The notes below the pieces were generated by a model that searched no databases, was not told the origin of the DNA, and saw nothing but the letters and a program-made list of their open reading frames with translations. 60,872 nt of DNA, taken from contig DATGXG010000009.1 of NCBI GenBank assembly GCA_035299085.1, forward strand, positions 1-60,872. The letters are read 5' to 3'. Source of the stretch: Bacteroidales bacterium (GTDB lineage: Bacteria; Bacteroidota; Bacteroidia; Bacteroidales; UBA10428). This document shows positions 8,935 through 17,437 of the stretch, one piece after another. A program made the translations under genes and the position numbers. How positions within the stretch are numbered: position 1 is the first letter of the stretch; the number at the start of each line of letters is the position of its first letter.

Positions 8935-8993
8935 CAAAACTTGATTTCAAACCCATTATATTTGATGGTACTTTAACATCATACCCATATCTG

Positions 8994-9905
8994 ATGGAAA
9001 TAATCGAACTTCAAAATGTTACCAAAACCTTTGGTGCGGTAACTGCTGTAAGTGAACTTGATCTGAAAGTGCCGGGCGGCACCATTTACGGCTTCATCGG
9101 ACCTAACGGTTCAGGCAAAACCACCACAATCAGGATGATCCTGAATATTTTTTATCCTGATTCGGGAAAAGTATTCATCAGGGGAATTGAACAGGGCGCA
9201 TCGAGGCTAGACAGGGTGGGATACCTGCCTGAAGAGCGCGGGTTATACAAAAAGATGAAAGTGTATGATGTGCTTAAATTTCATGCAGATCTGAAAAAAA
9301 CCGCCGACCCCAGGAAAGAGATCAACTATTGGCTGACTAAATTGAACCTTGCAGACAGGGCTGACAAAAAGGTTGAAACGTTAAGCAAAGGGATGACGCA
9401 GAAACTGCAGTTCATTGCCACAGTAATCGACAGGCCTGAAATCATCATCCTTGATGAGCCTTTCAGCGGACTGGATCCTGTTAACGCAGATATATTGAAA
9501 GAGTCACTTCTTGATCTTCAGAAAAGCGGTGCCACCATTATATTTAGCACACACGATATGAATATGGCCGAAAGGATGTGTGATTATATTTTTATGATTC
9601 ACAAAGGCCATAAAGTGCTGGATGGTACGCTGGACAGTATCCAGGACAAGTATGGCAATGATACGGTGCGGTTGCAGACCGAAGGAGGTCTTGACGTGCT
9701 GAATGACATCAGGGGTATTGAAAAGATCAATGATTTCGGGCAGATGCAGGAGCTCAGGCTCTCAACGGGTACCGACACCCAACAGGTTTTGATGCAACTG
9801 GCATCAAAGACAAGAATTCTGAAGTTCGAGGTTACAAAACCCTCTTTGAACGATATTTTCATTCGTATTGCAGCACCCGATAAAAAAGCAGAAACCCATG
9901 CGTAA
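8994..9905 (+). CDS. ABC transporter ATP-binding protein (NatA-like)
   Basis: 303 residues. Walker A is at 36-43 (GPNGSGKT), signature LSKGM at 130-134, Walker B IIILDEP at 150-156 and the H-switch STHD at 185-188. The C-terminal extension of about 80 residues is usual for NatA/CcmA-type exporters with a separate membrane subunit. The stop codon overlaps the start of the permease gene by 8 bp (ATGCGTAA), indicating translational coupling. It is probably a Na+ or multidrug-type export system with the next gene. Confidence 0.93.
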   Translation: MEIIELQNVTKTFGAVTAVSELDLKVPGGTIYGFIGPNGSGKTTTIRMILNIFYPDSGKVFIRGIEQGASRLDRVGYLPEERGLYKKMKVYDVLKFHADLKKTADPRKEINYWLTKLNLADRADKKVETLSKGMTQKLQFIATVIDRPEIIILDEPFSGLDPVNADILKESLLDLQKSGATIIFSTHDMNMAERMCDYIFMIHKGHKVLDGTLDSIQDKYGNDTVRLQTEGGLDVLNDIRGIEKINDFGQMQELRLSTGTDTQQVLMQLASKTRILKFEVTKPSLNDIFIRIAAPDKKAETHA

Positions 9906-11217
9906 AATACTGATAATAGCCCTCAGGGAATATAAAGCCGCTGTTAAGACCAAAAGTTTCATTATAAGCCTGGTCATGCTTCCGGTGCTTATGGGTGGCA
10001 GCGTGGCCGTGTCGATCATTGCTGAAAAAAAGGTGGACACAACCGATAAGAAGTTTGCGGTGATTGATCATTCCGGACTTTTTGAGGAATCACTGAAACA
10101 AAGTGTAAAATTTCATAATGAAGTGGAGATTTACAAACCGGACACAAAAGAGAAAATCAAGCCTGCTTACCAGGTTGAATTTATTACTCCGGATAATACT
10201 GATCTTGTAAAGCAGAAGCTTGAACTATCAGACAGGGTAAGCAGCAAGGATCTTACCGGTTTTCTTGAAATCGGTTCTTCAGTACTTCATCCCGATGCGG
10301 ACCCTCAAAATGCCTATGTTCGATTTTATTCGGAAACGAGTATACTGGATGAAACCCAGAACTGGTTTTCGAATCCTATAAACAATCATCTCCGGGAACT
10401 TCGGATTGCTGATTTACATTTGTCGCCTGACAGTACAAAGGAATTGTTTTACTGGACGAATATAGAAGGGCTGGGTTTGTTAAAAAAGGATGTGAATTCG
10501 GGACAAATAAAGGATGCGGAGAAGAGCAACCCGGTGACGTCGTTACTGATCCCGTATATCCTGGTGATGATGATGTTTATGATGGGGATGGTGGGATCAA
10601 TGCCGTTACTTACTGCGGTGATGGAAGAAAAAATGGAGCGGATTGCCGAGGTGCTCCTGGGCACGGTAACTCCATTCCAGTTTATGGCCGGGAAAGTGTT
10701 AGGGAGTACCGGTGTGGCACTTACCACGGCTACTATTTATATTGTCGGAGGAGTATTTACGGGTAAACAATTGGGTGGTGGAAATATGATTCCTTATGAT
10801 ATTCTGCCCTGGTTTTTCATATTCCTGGTATTATTCCTGATCATGGCCGGCTCGATCATGGCTGCACTGGGTTCAGCCTGCAACGACAACAAGGATGCTC
10901 AGAACATGTCGTTTCCTGCCATGTTGCCCATGTTATTGCCTTTGTTTGTGATCATGCCGGTTTTAAGGAATCCCCTTGGAAGCCTTGCAACCGTTATGTC
11001 TCTTATACCGCCGTTCACACCCATGGTGATGATTGTACGGCAGGCAACACCGGTGACGCTTCCGGTATGGCAGCCCTATGCGGGGTTAGCAGGGGTTATA
11101 TTGTTCACCCTTTTTGCAGTATGGGCCGGCTCCAGGATCTTCCGCACCGGAATCCTGATGCAGGGACAGAAGCCTACCTTTGCCAACCTGGTGAGGTATG
11201 TTTTTAAAAGCAGGTAG
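9898..11217 (+). CDS. ABC-2 type permease (NatB-like)
   Basis: 439 residues from the ATG at 9898; an in-frame ATG 30 bases earlier lies inside the ATPase gene and is less likely. One N-terminal membrane helix is followed by a roughly 180-residue extracytoplasmic domain, then five to six helices from about residue 215 on. These include the typical PYILVMMMFMMGMVGSMPLL and AVMEEKMERIAEVLL blocks of NatB/ABC-2 permeases. It forms the membrane subunit for the ATPase encoded just upstream. Confidence 0.92.
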   Translation: MRKILIIALREYKAAVKTKSFIISLVMLPVLMGGSVAVSIIAEKKVDTTDKKFAVIDHSGLFEESLKQSVKFHNEVEIYKPDTKEKIKPAYQVEFITPDNTDLVKQKLELSDRVSSKDLTGFLEIGSSVLHPDADPQNAYVRFYSETSILDETQNWFSNPINNHLRELRIADLHLSPDSTKELFYWTNIEGLGLLKKDVNSGQIKDAEKSNPVTSLLIPYILVMMMFMMGMVGSMPLLTAVMEEKMERIAEVLLGTVTPFQFMAGKVLGSTGVALTTATIYIVGGVFTGKQLGGGNMIPYDILPWFFIFLVLFLIMAGSIMAALGSACNDNKDAQNMSFPAMLPMLLPLFVIMPVLRNPLGSLATVMSLIPPFTPMVMIVRQATPVTLPVWQPYAGLAGVILFTLFAVWAGSRIFRTGILMQGQKPTFANLVRYVFKSR

Positions 11218-11222
11218 GTATT

Positions 11223-11900
11223 GTGAAACTCCGGTCTCCTTTTAAAGTGAAGTGGCTGAGGAGAGCCATTCTATATTCGGCCACTGCAGTGACCGTGCTG
11301 GTGGTGGTTTCAAATGGCATGGTCTACTTTAAAAGCAGGCATTATATCTGCAGCACTATTGATGAGTTGCCGGTTTGTTACACGGCGATAGTTCCGGGTG
11401 CGATGGTTTCATCTTCGGGAAAACCAATGAGGTTTCTGAAAGAAAGGCTTGATTTGGCGATTGCGTTGTATCGGAAGGGAAAAGTCAAGAGGCTGCTCTT
11501 AAGCGGCGATCATGGCCGGGTGCAGTATGATGAAGTCAATGGGATGAAGCAATACATTTTGGAACATGATGTGAATGTAAGCGATGTATTTTTGGATCAT
11601 GCCGGGTTTGATACCTATAACACCATGGTAAGGGCTAAGAAGATATTCAATGTTGCCGATGCCATAGTGGTGACCCAGGATTTTCATTTGCCAAGGGCGA
11701 TATATATAGCGCGGAGTTATGGTTTGAAGGTATACGGCATAAGGGCTGATAACCCGCATAAGGATTCGCGTTTATATGTTCAGATCCGTGAAGTGCTGGC
11801 CAATGTTAAAGCGTTTCTTGAAGTAACCATCCGTCGCAAGCCTCATTTTGGCGGGCCTCCCATTCCGATTACAGGGGACAGCAATCTGAGTTTTGATTAG
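11223..11900 (+). CDS. SanA/YdcF-type (DUF218) membrane protein
   Basis: 225 residues beginning at a GTG five bases after the permease stop. One N-terminal helix (about 13-32) anchors a Rossmann-like DUF218 domain with VPGAMV, LLLSGDHG, VFLDHAGFDTYNT and VVTQDFHLPRAIYIAR. E. coli SanA of this family affects envelope integrity and vancomycin exclusion; the activity is not known. It is likely the last gene of the ABC-transporter operon. Confidence 0.88.
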   Translation: MKLRSPFKVKWLRRAILYSATAVTVLVVVSNGMVYFKSRHYICSTIDELPVCYTAIVPGAMVSSSGKPMRFLKERLDLAIALYRKGKVKRLLLSGDHGRVQYDEVNGMKQYILEHDVNVSDVFLDHAGFDTYNTMVRAKKIFNVADAIVVTQDFHLPRAIYIARSYGLKVYGIRADNPHKDSRLYVQIREVLANVKAFLEVTIRRKPHFGGPPIPITGDSNLSFD

Positions 11901-12028
11901 GAGGGACCAGTAAAGGAGTTACCGGAACACCAGCCCGGCAAAAATATTTTTGTAGATTTGATCCATTAAAAACAGCTATAATAATAGGATTTTTTCTGTT
12001 AAAATGGTCTACTGGTAAATAGCTATTT

Positions 12029-12301
12029 ATGGCAACAGATCTTACCTACCATGTGAATATCGGCAAGGACACGGAGGCCAAACTGGTCAGCGTTGGTATT
12101 GATTCGATGAAAAAACTGGTTGCATTGGGCAGTGAAAAGGCATTCCTGAAGATCCAGACGGTTGATCCCGGAGCATGCCTGAGCCTGCTGTACGGGCTTG
12201 AAGGCGCCATTCTGGGTGTAAAATACAATGAGATTCCGGCTGAACGCAAACAAGAATTGAAACAGTTTTACAGTCTGGCCCGAAAAAACGGTAATTGCTG
12301 A
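12029..12301 (+). CDS. Stand-alone TfoX C-terminal domain protein
   Basis: A 90-residue protein matching the C-terminal domain of TfoX/Sxy. It has the helix-hairpin-like VSVGIDSMKKLVALGSEKAF followed by DPGACLSLLYGLEGAILGVKYNEIPAERKQELKQF. The N-terminal TfoX domain is absent. TfoX regulates competence in gamma-proteobacteria, but isolated C-domains in Bacteroidota have no known role. The gene is 3 bp upstream of the polyferredoxin gene and clearly co-transcribed with it, which suggests a link to redox rather than competence. Confidence 0.8.
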   Translation: MATDLTYHVNIGKDTEAKLVSVGIDSMKKLVALGSEKAFLKIQTVDPGACLSLLYGLEGAILGVKYNEIPAERKQELKQFYSLARKNGNC

Positions 12302-12304
12302 AAA

Positions 12305-13051
12305 ATGAGTTACCAGGTAATCCGCAAGCCAATTGTACTAACAACAGCCGTTTTATTTCACCTGCTGCTAATTTTTCATTTATTCTTTTCTCCTGTCATT
12401 ATTGTTCTTGCTTCCTGGAAAGGCATAATCAATGCAAGTTTTATTGCTTTTATACTGATCTCTGTCCTGTCAATCTTTTCTGGAAGGGCTTATTGTTCGT
12501 GGTTTTGCCCGGGCTGCGGTATCCAGGAAATGCTGGCCGTTTTCATCAAAAGGAAAGCCCGGAATTCAAAGGCCAATAATATCAAGTATGTAATTTTTTC
12601 GGTCTGGATCGGTTCAGTAATTACAGGATATATAATAAACGGTTTTCATTCGGTTGACCTTTCGTATGGGATGTCTGATATAACACTGAAGCGAAAGATC
12701 ATTCTGACAATCGGCGCCGTAATGATCATTGTTCCCCTTACCGGTATCTTTGGCAGGTTTGCATCCTGTAAATATGTTTGCTGGCAGGCACCTTTTATGA
12801 TCCTTGGGCACAAACTCGGCGACTTCATGAAGATTAGTAAACTCCGGCTCGTGACAACCGGAGCCGAATGTAAAAATTGCGGTAGCTGCAACCGGCATTG
12901 CCCCATGAATATTGATGTGATGCAACAGGCCCAAAACAATAACCTCTCCCACACCGAATGCATTCTTTGTGGAAATTGCATCGATCACTGTAATCATAAA
13001 GTGATCCGGTTCGATTTTAAAAAGAAACAAAACGAAATACCCAAAATATGA
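12305..13051 (+). CDS. NapH/CcoG-like membrane polyferredoxin
   Basis: 248 residues with about four membrane helices. Between them are CSWFCPGC (64-71) and CKYVC (155-159) motifs of the NapH/MauN/CcoG type. Two [4Fe-4S] cluster motifs lie in the C-terminal domain: CKNCGSCNRHCP at 189-200 and CILCGNCIDHCN at 219-230. The second motif has CN where a final CP is usual. It probably passes electrons across or at the membrane. No nap, cco or mau genes are near, so the partner is unknown. The stop overlaps the start of the next small gene (ATGA). Confidence 0.88.
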   Translation: MSYQVIRKPIVLTTAVLFHLLLIFHLFFSPVIIVLASWKGIINASFIAFILISVLSIFSGRAYCSWFCPGCGIQEMLAVFIKRKARNSKANNIKYVIFSVWIGSVITGYIINGFHSVDLSYGMSDITLKRKIILTIGAVMIIVPLTGIFGRFASCKYVCWQAPFMILGHKLGDFMKISKLRLVTTGAECKNCGSCNRHCPMNIDVMQQAQNNNLSHTECILCGNCIDHCNHKVIRFDFKKKQNEIPKI

Positions 13052-13227
13052 AACAGATCCGTCATATCTTAGCTGTTCTTTCTGCTGTATTAATCGTTCT
13101 GATCATCTTATATATGAATCATGACGATTTCTCATGGCAGGCGAATAAAAGCAATTATCTCGGACTCATGGCATGCGTGCTGAATATCTGGGCACTTGTT
13201 TTCCTGATAAAGGAAAAGAAGAGCTGA
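13048..13227 (+). CDS. Small two-helix membrane protein (59 aa)
   Basis: A 59-codon frame whose ATG overlaps the polyferredoxin stop (ATGA at 13048-13051), a strong sign of coupled translation. The product has two hydrophobic segments (about 6-22 and 39-54) separated by a short polar loop rich in N and D, and ends KEKKS. No family is recognised. Position suggests an accessory subunit of the polyferredoxin. Confidence 0.65.
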   Translation: MKQIRHILAVLSAVLIVLIILYMNHDDFSWQANKSNYLGLMACVLNIWALVFLIKEKKS

Positions 13228-13290
13228 AATTTCGTGCTATTTATTATATTTGACCAGATTCTCCGGCTTTGAATTAAATCCTCCTCATAT

Positions 13291-15189
13291 ATGAATTCAA
13301 AAATCATCGGCTTGCTGGTTTCCCTTACCATTGCAGCCTTCAACATTTCAGCCGGTGAATACCATGTGTCAAAATCAGGTAATGATTCGAATGACGGATC
13401 AAAAAGCAGGCCTTTCCTCACTATAAACCGGGCTGTGTATTTAGCCATGCCGGGTGATACGGTAACCGTTCATACCGGTGTTTACAGGGAATGGGTAAAA
13501 CCCATACGCGGTGGTGAAAGTGATGCGAAAAGAATTGTATTCCGGGCAGCTCCCGGTGAGAAGGCAGAAATCAAAGGATCAGAAGTAGTAAAGGGGTGGA
13601 AGAAGGTCGATAAGATACCGGGAGTATGGATGGTTACAATCCCGAATTCCTTTTTCGGTGATTATAATCCCTATAAAGATTCGATTTACGGCGACTGGTT
13701 CAATGATCATGGCCGTATTCATCATACCGGTGAAGTGTTCCTTAACGGGAAATCACTTTATGAAAAAGAATCGCAACAGAAAGTGTTTTTTCCTTCAGCC
13801 GATTCGTCAATCGCCGATCCTAAAGGCTCTACTTATACCTGGTATTGCGAAAGCAATGATCAGTCGACAACCATATGGGCAAACTTTCATGAATTCAATC
13901 CCAACAATGAACTCATCGAAGCCAGTGCCCGCAAGACCTGTTTTTACCCTGAAATTCAGGGATTGAACTTTATTACCATCAGCGGTTTTTATATAAGCCA
14001 GGCCGCCACGCAGTGGGGCGCACCTACGGCCGAACAGGTGGGAATGGTCGCCACACACTGGAATATGGGATGGATTATTGAAAACAATGTAATAAGCGAT
14101 TCAAAATGCTCGGGAATCACACTGGGCAAAGAGCGTGGCACGGGCCACAATGTATGGTCGGCCGACCAGGGAAACATATATAACGACGGCAATATCCATT
14201 ATATCGAGGTCCTTTTCAGGGTACTTCGGAATGGCTGGCGAAAGGGCAATATCGGAAGTCACATCGTAAGAAACAACACAATATTCAACTGTGAGCAGAC
14301 CGGAATTTGCGGAAGCATGGGAGCGGCATTCAGCCTGATCGAGAACAATCACATTTACAATATATACACCAAAAGGCAATTCAGCGGTGCTGAAATCGGG
14401 GGAATAAAATTCCATGCCGCCGTTGATGCCATTATCCGGCATAACCGGATCCACAATGCAGGCAGGGGAATCTGGCTCGATTGGATGACTCAGGGTACAA
14501 GGGTATCATCCAACCTTTTTTACAATAATGATATGGAAGATATTTTCTTTGAAGTAGATCATGGCCCTTTCATTGTGGATAACAACCTATTTCTTTCCGA
14601 AGTGTCGGTCAGATCGCAGTCAGAAGGTGGCGCCTATATTCATAATCTCATCACCGGCAAGTTCCAGACATGGCCGGATCCCGGCCGGTTCACGCCTTAT
14701 TTTCTTCCACATTCCACTGATATTGCAGGGTTAACTATTGTTTTGGGTGGTGATGACCGGTTATACAATAACCTCATCGTGGGAAGAGGCAACAAGCAAA
14801 ATGAATACGGTCTGAAAACCTACGATAATGCCAAACTTCCGGTATGGATTGAGGACAATGCCTACCTTAATTGTGCCGTACCTTCACGAAAGGAATTGAA
14901 CATGATTTATGAAGGAACATTCGATCCTTGCATACAACTGGATGATAAAGGAAATGAAGGCTACCTGACAATCTCTTTCAGCAGTGCTGTCAAAAATGCG
15001 TCACTGAATATAATTGATTCAGAAAAGCTCGGGCAGGCCAAGATTCCCCGTGCCGTTTTTGAAAACAGTGACGGAACTTCCTATAAGTCGAACCTGGATT
15101 ATTTCGGAAACCCAAGACCAGCTGACCAGATAATTCCGGGTCCCTTTGCTGTCGTGAAAGAAGGAGAAAATATTATAAAGCTCTGGTAA
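13291..15189 (+). CDS. GH120-like right-handed beta-helix glycosidase (beta-xylosidase type)
   Basis: 632 residues with a signal peptide (1-21). It shows line-by-line resemblance to Thermoanaerobacterium XylC (GH120): YHVSKSGNDSNDG at the N-terminus, VYREWVKPIRGG, PNSFFGDYNPYK, FYPEIQGLNFITISGF, IGSHIVRNNTIFNC and HNRIHNAGRGIWLDW. The residues equivalent to the reported XylC nucleophile and acid/base are D397 in GIWLDW and E421 in FFEVDHG. Known GH120 enzymes release xylose from xylo-oligosaccharides. Here the export signal points to periplasmic or surface action. Substrate is inferred only from family. The D-to-E spacing is one residue longer than I recall for XylC. Confidence 0.85.
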   Translation: MNSKIIGLLVSLTIAAFNISAGEYHVSKSGNDSNDGSKSRPFLTINRAVYLAMPGDTVTVHTGVYREWVKPIRGGESDAKRIVFRAAPGEKAEIKGSEVVKGWKKVDKIPGVWMVTIPNSFFGDYNPYKDSIYGDWFNDHGRIHHTGEVFLNGKSLYEKESQQKVFFPSADSSIADPKGSTYTWYCESNDQSTTIWANFHEFNPNNELIEASARKTCFYPEIQGLNFITISGFYISQAATQWGAPTAEQVGMVATHWNMGWIIENNVISDSKCSGITLGKERGTGHNVWSADQGNIYNDGNIHYIEVLFRVLRNGWRKGNIGSHIVRNNTIFNCEQTGICGSMGAAFSLIENNHIYNIYTKRQFSGAEIGGIKFHAAVDAIIRHNRIHNAGRGIWLDWMTQGTRVSSNLFYNNDMEDIFFEVDHGPFIVDNNLFLSEVSVRSQSEGGAYIHNLITGKFQTWPDPGRFTPYFLPHSTDIAGLTIVLGGDDRLYNNLIVGRGNKQNEYGLKTYDNAKLPVWIEDNAYLNCAVPSRKELNMIYEGTFDPCIQLDDKGNEGYLTISFSSAVKNASLNIIDSEKLGQAKIPRAVFENSDGTSYKSNLDYFGNPRPADQIIPGPFAVVKEGENIIKLW

Positions 15190-15219
15190 ATTCAGTAATC
15201 AATTCTTTAACCATATCAA

Positions 15220-17115
15220 ATGAAAACCCTATTCAATTATTTCATCAGCACATGTTTAATAACATTACTTCTCGCCGGTTCCATGGATGCACAACAAACA
15301 GGTCTGCCTGAATACCGTGAATTCCAAAAAGCAGTACAGAAGGGAACAAGGACCCGTGATGGTATACCCGGCCCCCGTTACCGGCAGAATTCATCTGAAT
15401 ATAAAATCGTGGCAACCCTCGATACAGCTACCAGCATTATCCGTGGAACTGAAACCATTATGTATCACAATAATAGTCTGGATACCCTTAAGAACCTCAC
15501 AATGAGAGTATACCAGGAACTATACAATAAGGAAAATGCAAGGCTTTCACCGATTCCTGCAGAGAACCTTACAGATGGCGTGATTATCGACAGCCTGAAG
15601 ATCAACGGCAGGTTATATATTAAGGATAACAAAACGCTTGATGAAAGGCAGGTGGTTCGTCAGAACACCCTGTTATCCATAAGGTCAGTGAAGACTTTGA
15701 AGAGTGACAGCACGGCAAAAATAGAGCTGGCCTGGCAGTTTAAGGTGCCTGCCATACGGAGCGACGATATCGACAGGATGGGACGATACGGCAAAGCTTT
15801 TTTTGCCGGTTTGTGGTATCCGCAGATGTCTGTTTATGATGATCTTGAGGGGTGGGATGTTATTCCGCATCTTGGTATCCTTGAGTTTTACAATGATTTC
15901 AGCAATTATGACGTCACCATTACTGTTCCGGATGGCTATGTGGTATGGGCAACCGGCACATGCAGCAATCCGGCAGAAGTATTGAAGCCTGAAATTCTTG
16001 ACAGGATTCAGAAAGCCGCTTCAGGCGATGATAATGTAAAAGTCATAACTAAGGCAGATTATAAAACTGGAGTGACAGCAGGTAACAAATGGCATTTCAC
16101 AGCTACTCATGTACCCGATTTTGCTTTTGCCACGGCACCTGATTATGTATGGGAAAGCACTTCTTTTGTGGCCGACCATCAGACGGGAAGGCGCGTACAG
16201 ATTGATCTTGTGAGACCGACCGATTCCCTGAGAAATTACAATGCCGTAAGTGTTACAAAAGATGCGCTGAAATGGTCATCTGATTCATTCCCCGGAGTTC
16301 CTTTTCCTTATGAACATGCCACAGTATTTATCAACTCACAGTTGAACAGTTCATCCATGGAATTCCCGATGATGGTGAACAACAGCGATTATTCCTTTCC
16401 TTATTTGTACAATGCTGTTATAGCTCACGAATTGTATCACAACTATATGCCGTTCTATATGGGCTTTAATGAAACGCGGTATATGTGGATGGACGAAGGA
16501 TTTACCCAGTTCAATGAGGACAAATTCAAAGGGGATAAGATGTCGCTTCAGGCCATGAGCATCATGAATTATCCCGGTCAGGCAGGAAAAATTGATGATC
16601 ACCCGCTGATGGATTTTTCGGTGGATTATAATATGCGCTATCTTGATTTTGCCAGTTACTTTAAACCCTGCAATAACCTTATATTGCTGGAGACGTTGCT
16701 GGGACCGGCTTTGTTCAAAAAAGCCACTCTTGAGTTCATGAAAAACTGGAACGGAAAGCATCCGACTCCTTATGATATGTTTTATTCATACAGCCATAGT
16801 TCAGGGCAGAACCTGAACTGGTTCTGGAAAGCCTGTTATTTCGAAAGGGGATATGCTGACCTGGCTATTAAGAGTGTGGATAAGAAAGCGATTGTAATTG
16901 AAAAGAAAGGAAATATCCCCGAGCCGGTTTACCTTGATATTACGTACGCCGATAAAACCACTGAAAAGATATTCAGGAACCTCGATATCTGGAAGGACGG
17001 ACAGACACAGTGTGTGATCAAACTTAAAAGTGGCAGGGAAATAAAAAAGGTAAAGCTGGGAAATAACATTACGCCAGATGCTGTACCGGCGGATAATGAG
17101 TACAAGGTGAAGTAG
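15220..17115 (+). CDS. Secreted M1-family (gluzincin) metallopeptidase
   Basis: 631 residues with a signal peptide ending about 25 (SMDAQ). Zinc site HEXXH at 403-407 (HELYH) and the third ligand E426 in WMDEGFTQF, exactly 18 residues on, define the M1 fold. The N-terminal half is the beta-sandwich domain of M1 peptidases. The exopeptidase motif GAMEN is replaced by SSMEF at about 380, as in distant Bacteroidota members, so aminopeptidase activity is not assured. It stands 30 bp after the GH120 gene and may share its transcript. Confidence 0.87.
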   Translation: MKTLFNYFISTCLITLLLAGSMDAQQTGLPEYREFQKAVQKGTRTRDGIPGPRYRQNSSEYKIVATLDTATSIIRGTETIMYHNNSLDTLKNLTMRVYQELYNKENARLSPIPAENLTDGVIIDSLKINGRLYIKDNKTLDERQVVRQNTLLSIRSVKTLKSDSTAKIELAWQFKVPAIRSDDIDRMGRYGKAFFAGLWYPQMSVYDDLEGWDVIPHLGILEFYNDFSNYDVTITVPDGYVVWATGTCSNPAEVLKPEILDRIQKAASGDDNVKVITKADYKTGVTAGNKWHFTATHVPDFAFATAPDYVWESTSFVADHQTGRRVQIDLVRPTDSLRNYNAVSVTKDALKWSSDSFPGVPFPYEHATVFINSQLNSSSMEFPMMVNNSDYSFPYLYNAVIAHELYHNYMPFYMGFNETRYMWMDEGFTQFNEDKFKGDKMSLQAMSIMNYPGQAGKIDDHPLMDFSVDYNMRYLDFASYFKPCNNLILLETLLGPALFKKATLEFMKNWNGKHPTPYDMFYSYSHSSGQNLNWFWKACYFERGYADLAIKSVDKKAIVIEKKGNIPEPVYLDITYADKTTEKIFRNLDIWKDGQTQCVIKLKSGREIKKVKLGNNITPDAVPADNEYKVK

Positions 17116-17117
17116 GC

Positions 17118-17316
17118 ATTTCTCGCTTCGATCGAAATGGGGTTTCTCGCTTCGCTCGAAATGGGGTTTCTCGCTGCTCGAAATGGGGTTTCTCGCTTCG
17201 CTCGAAATGACAGGGGTTACAGGATTGATAATGGGGGAATCAGGGGGCGGCAGAGCCGCCCCCTGATTCCCCGCTGCGTTTCGTCCGATGTTGTCATTTC
17301 GAGCGAAGCGAGAAAC
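17118..17316. repeat. Dispersed repeat cluster with perfect 18-bp hairpin
   Basis: Four head-to-tail copies of TTTCTCGCTTCGCTCGAAAT (17118-17211, one shortened) are followed by a perfect hairpin: GGGGAATCAGGGGGCGGC at 17234-17251, loop AGA, and its exact complement at 17255-17272. An inverted copy of the first unit follows at 17295-17316. No T-tract follows the hairpin, so it is not an ordinary intrinsic terminator. The stretch to 17437 is otherwise featureless apart from the leader of the next gene. Confidence 0.85.
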
Positions 17317-17437
17317 CTAAATAGGAATGAAACCCGCATCAGACATGCCCGCTGACCTAAATCATCCTTGTTCCGAAATAATTGGTACAGAATTTGGTAT
17401 TAGTATAACAGAACAAGTGTTCTTAAACTTTTTAGCC

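Noticed and set aside
8957..8964. TATATTTG promoter-like element before the ABC transporter genes
   Set aside because: No TTG/TTTG box at the proper 17-23 bp distance; kept out of the feature list as unsupported.
12029..12301. Competence regulator TfoX
   Set aside because: Only the C-terminal domain is present and no competence genes are nearby, so a competence role is not claimed.
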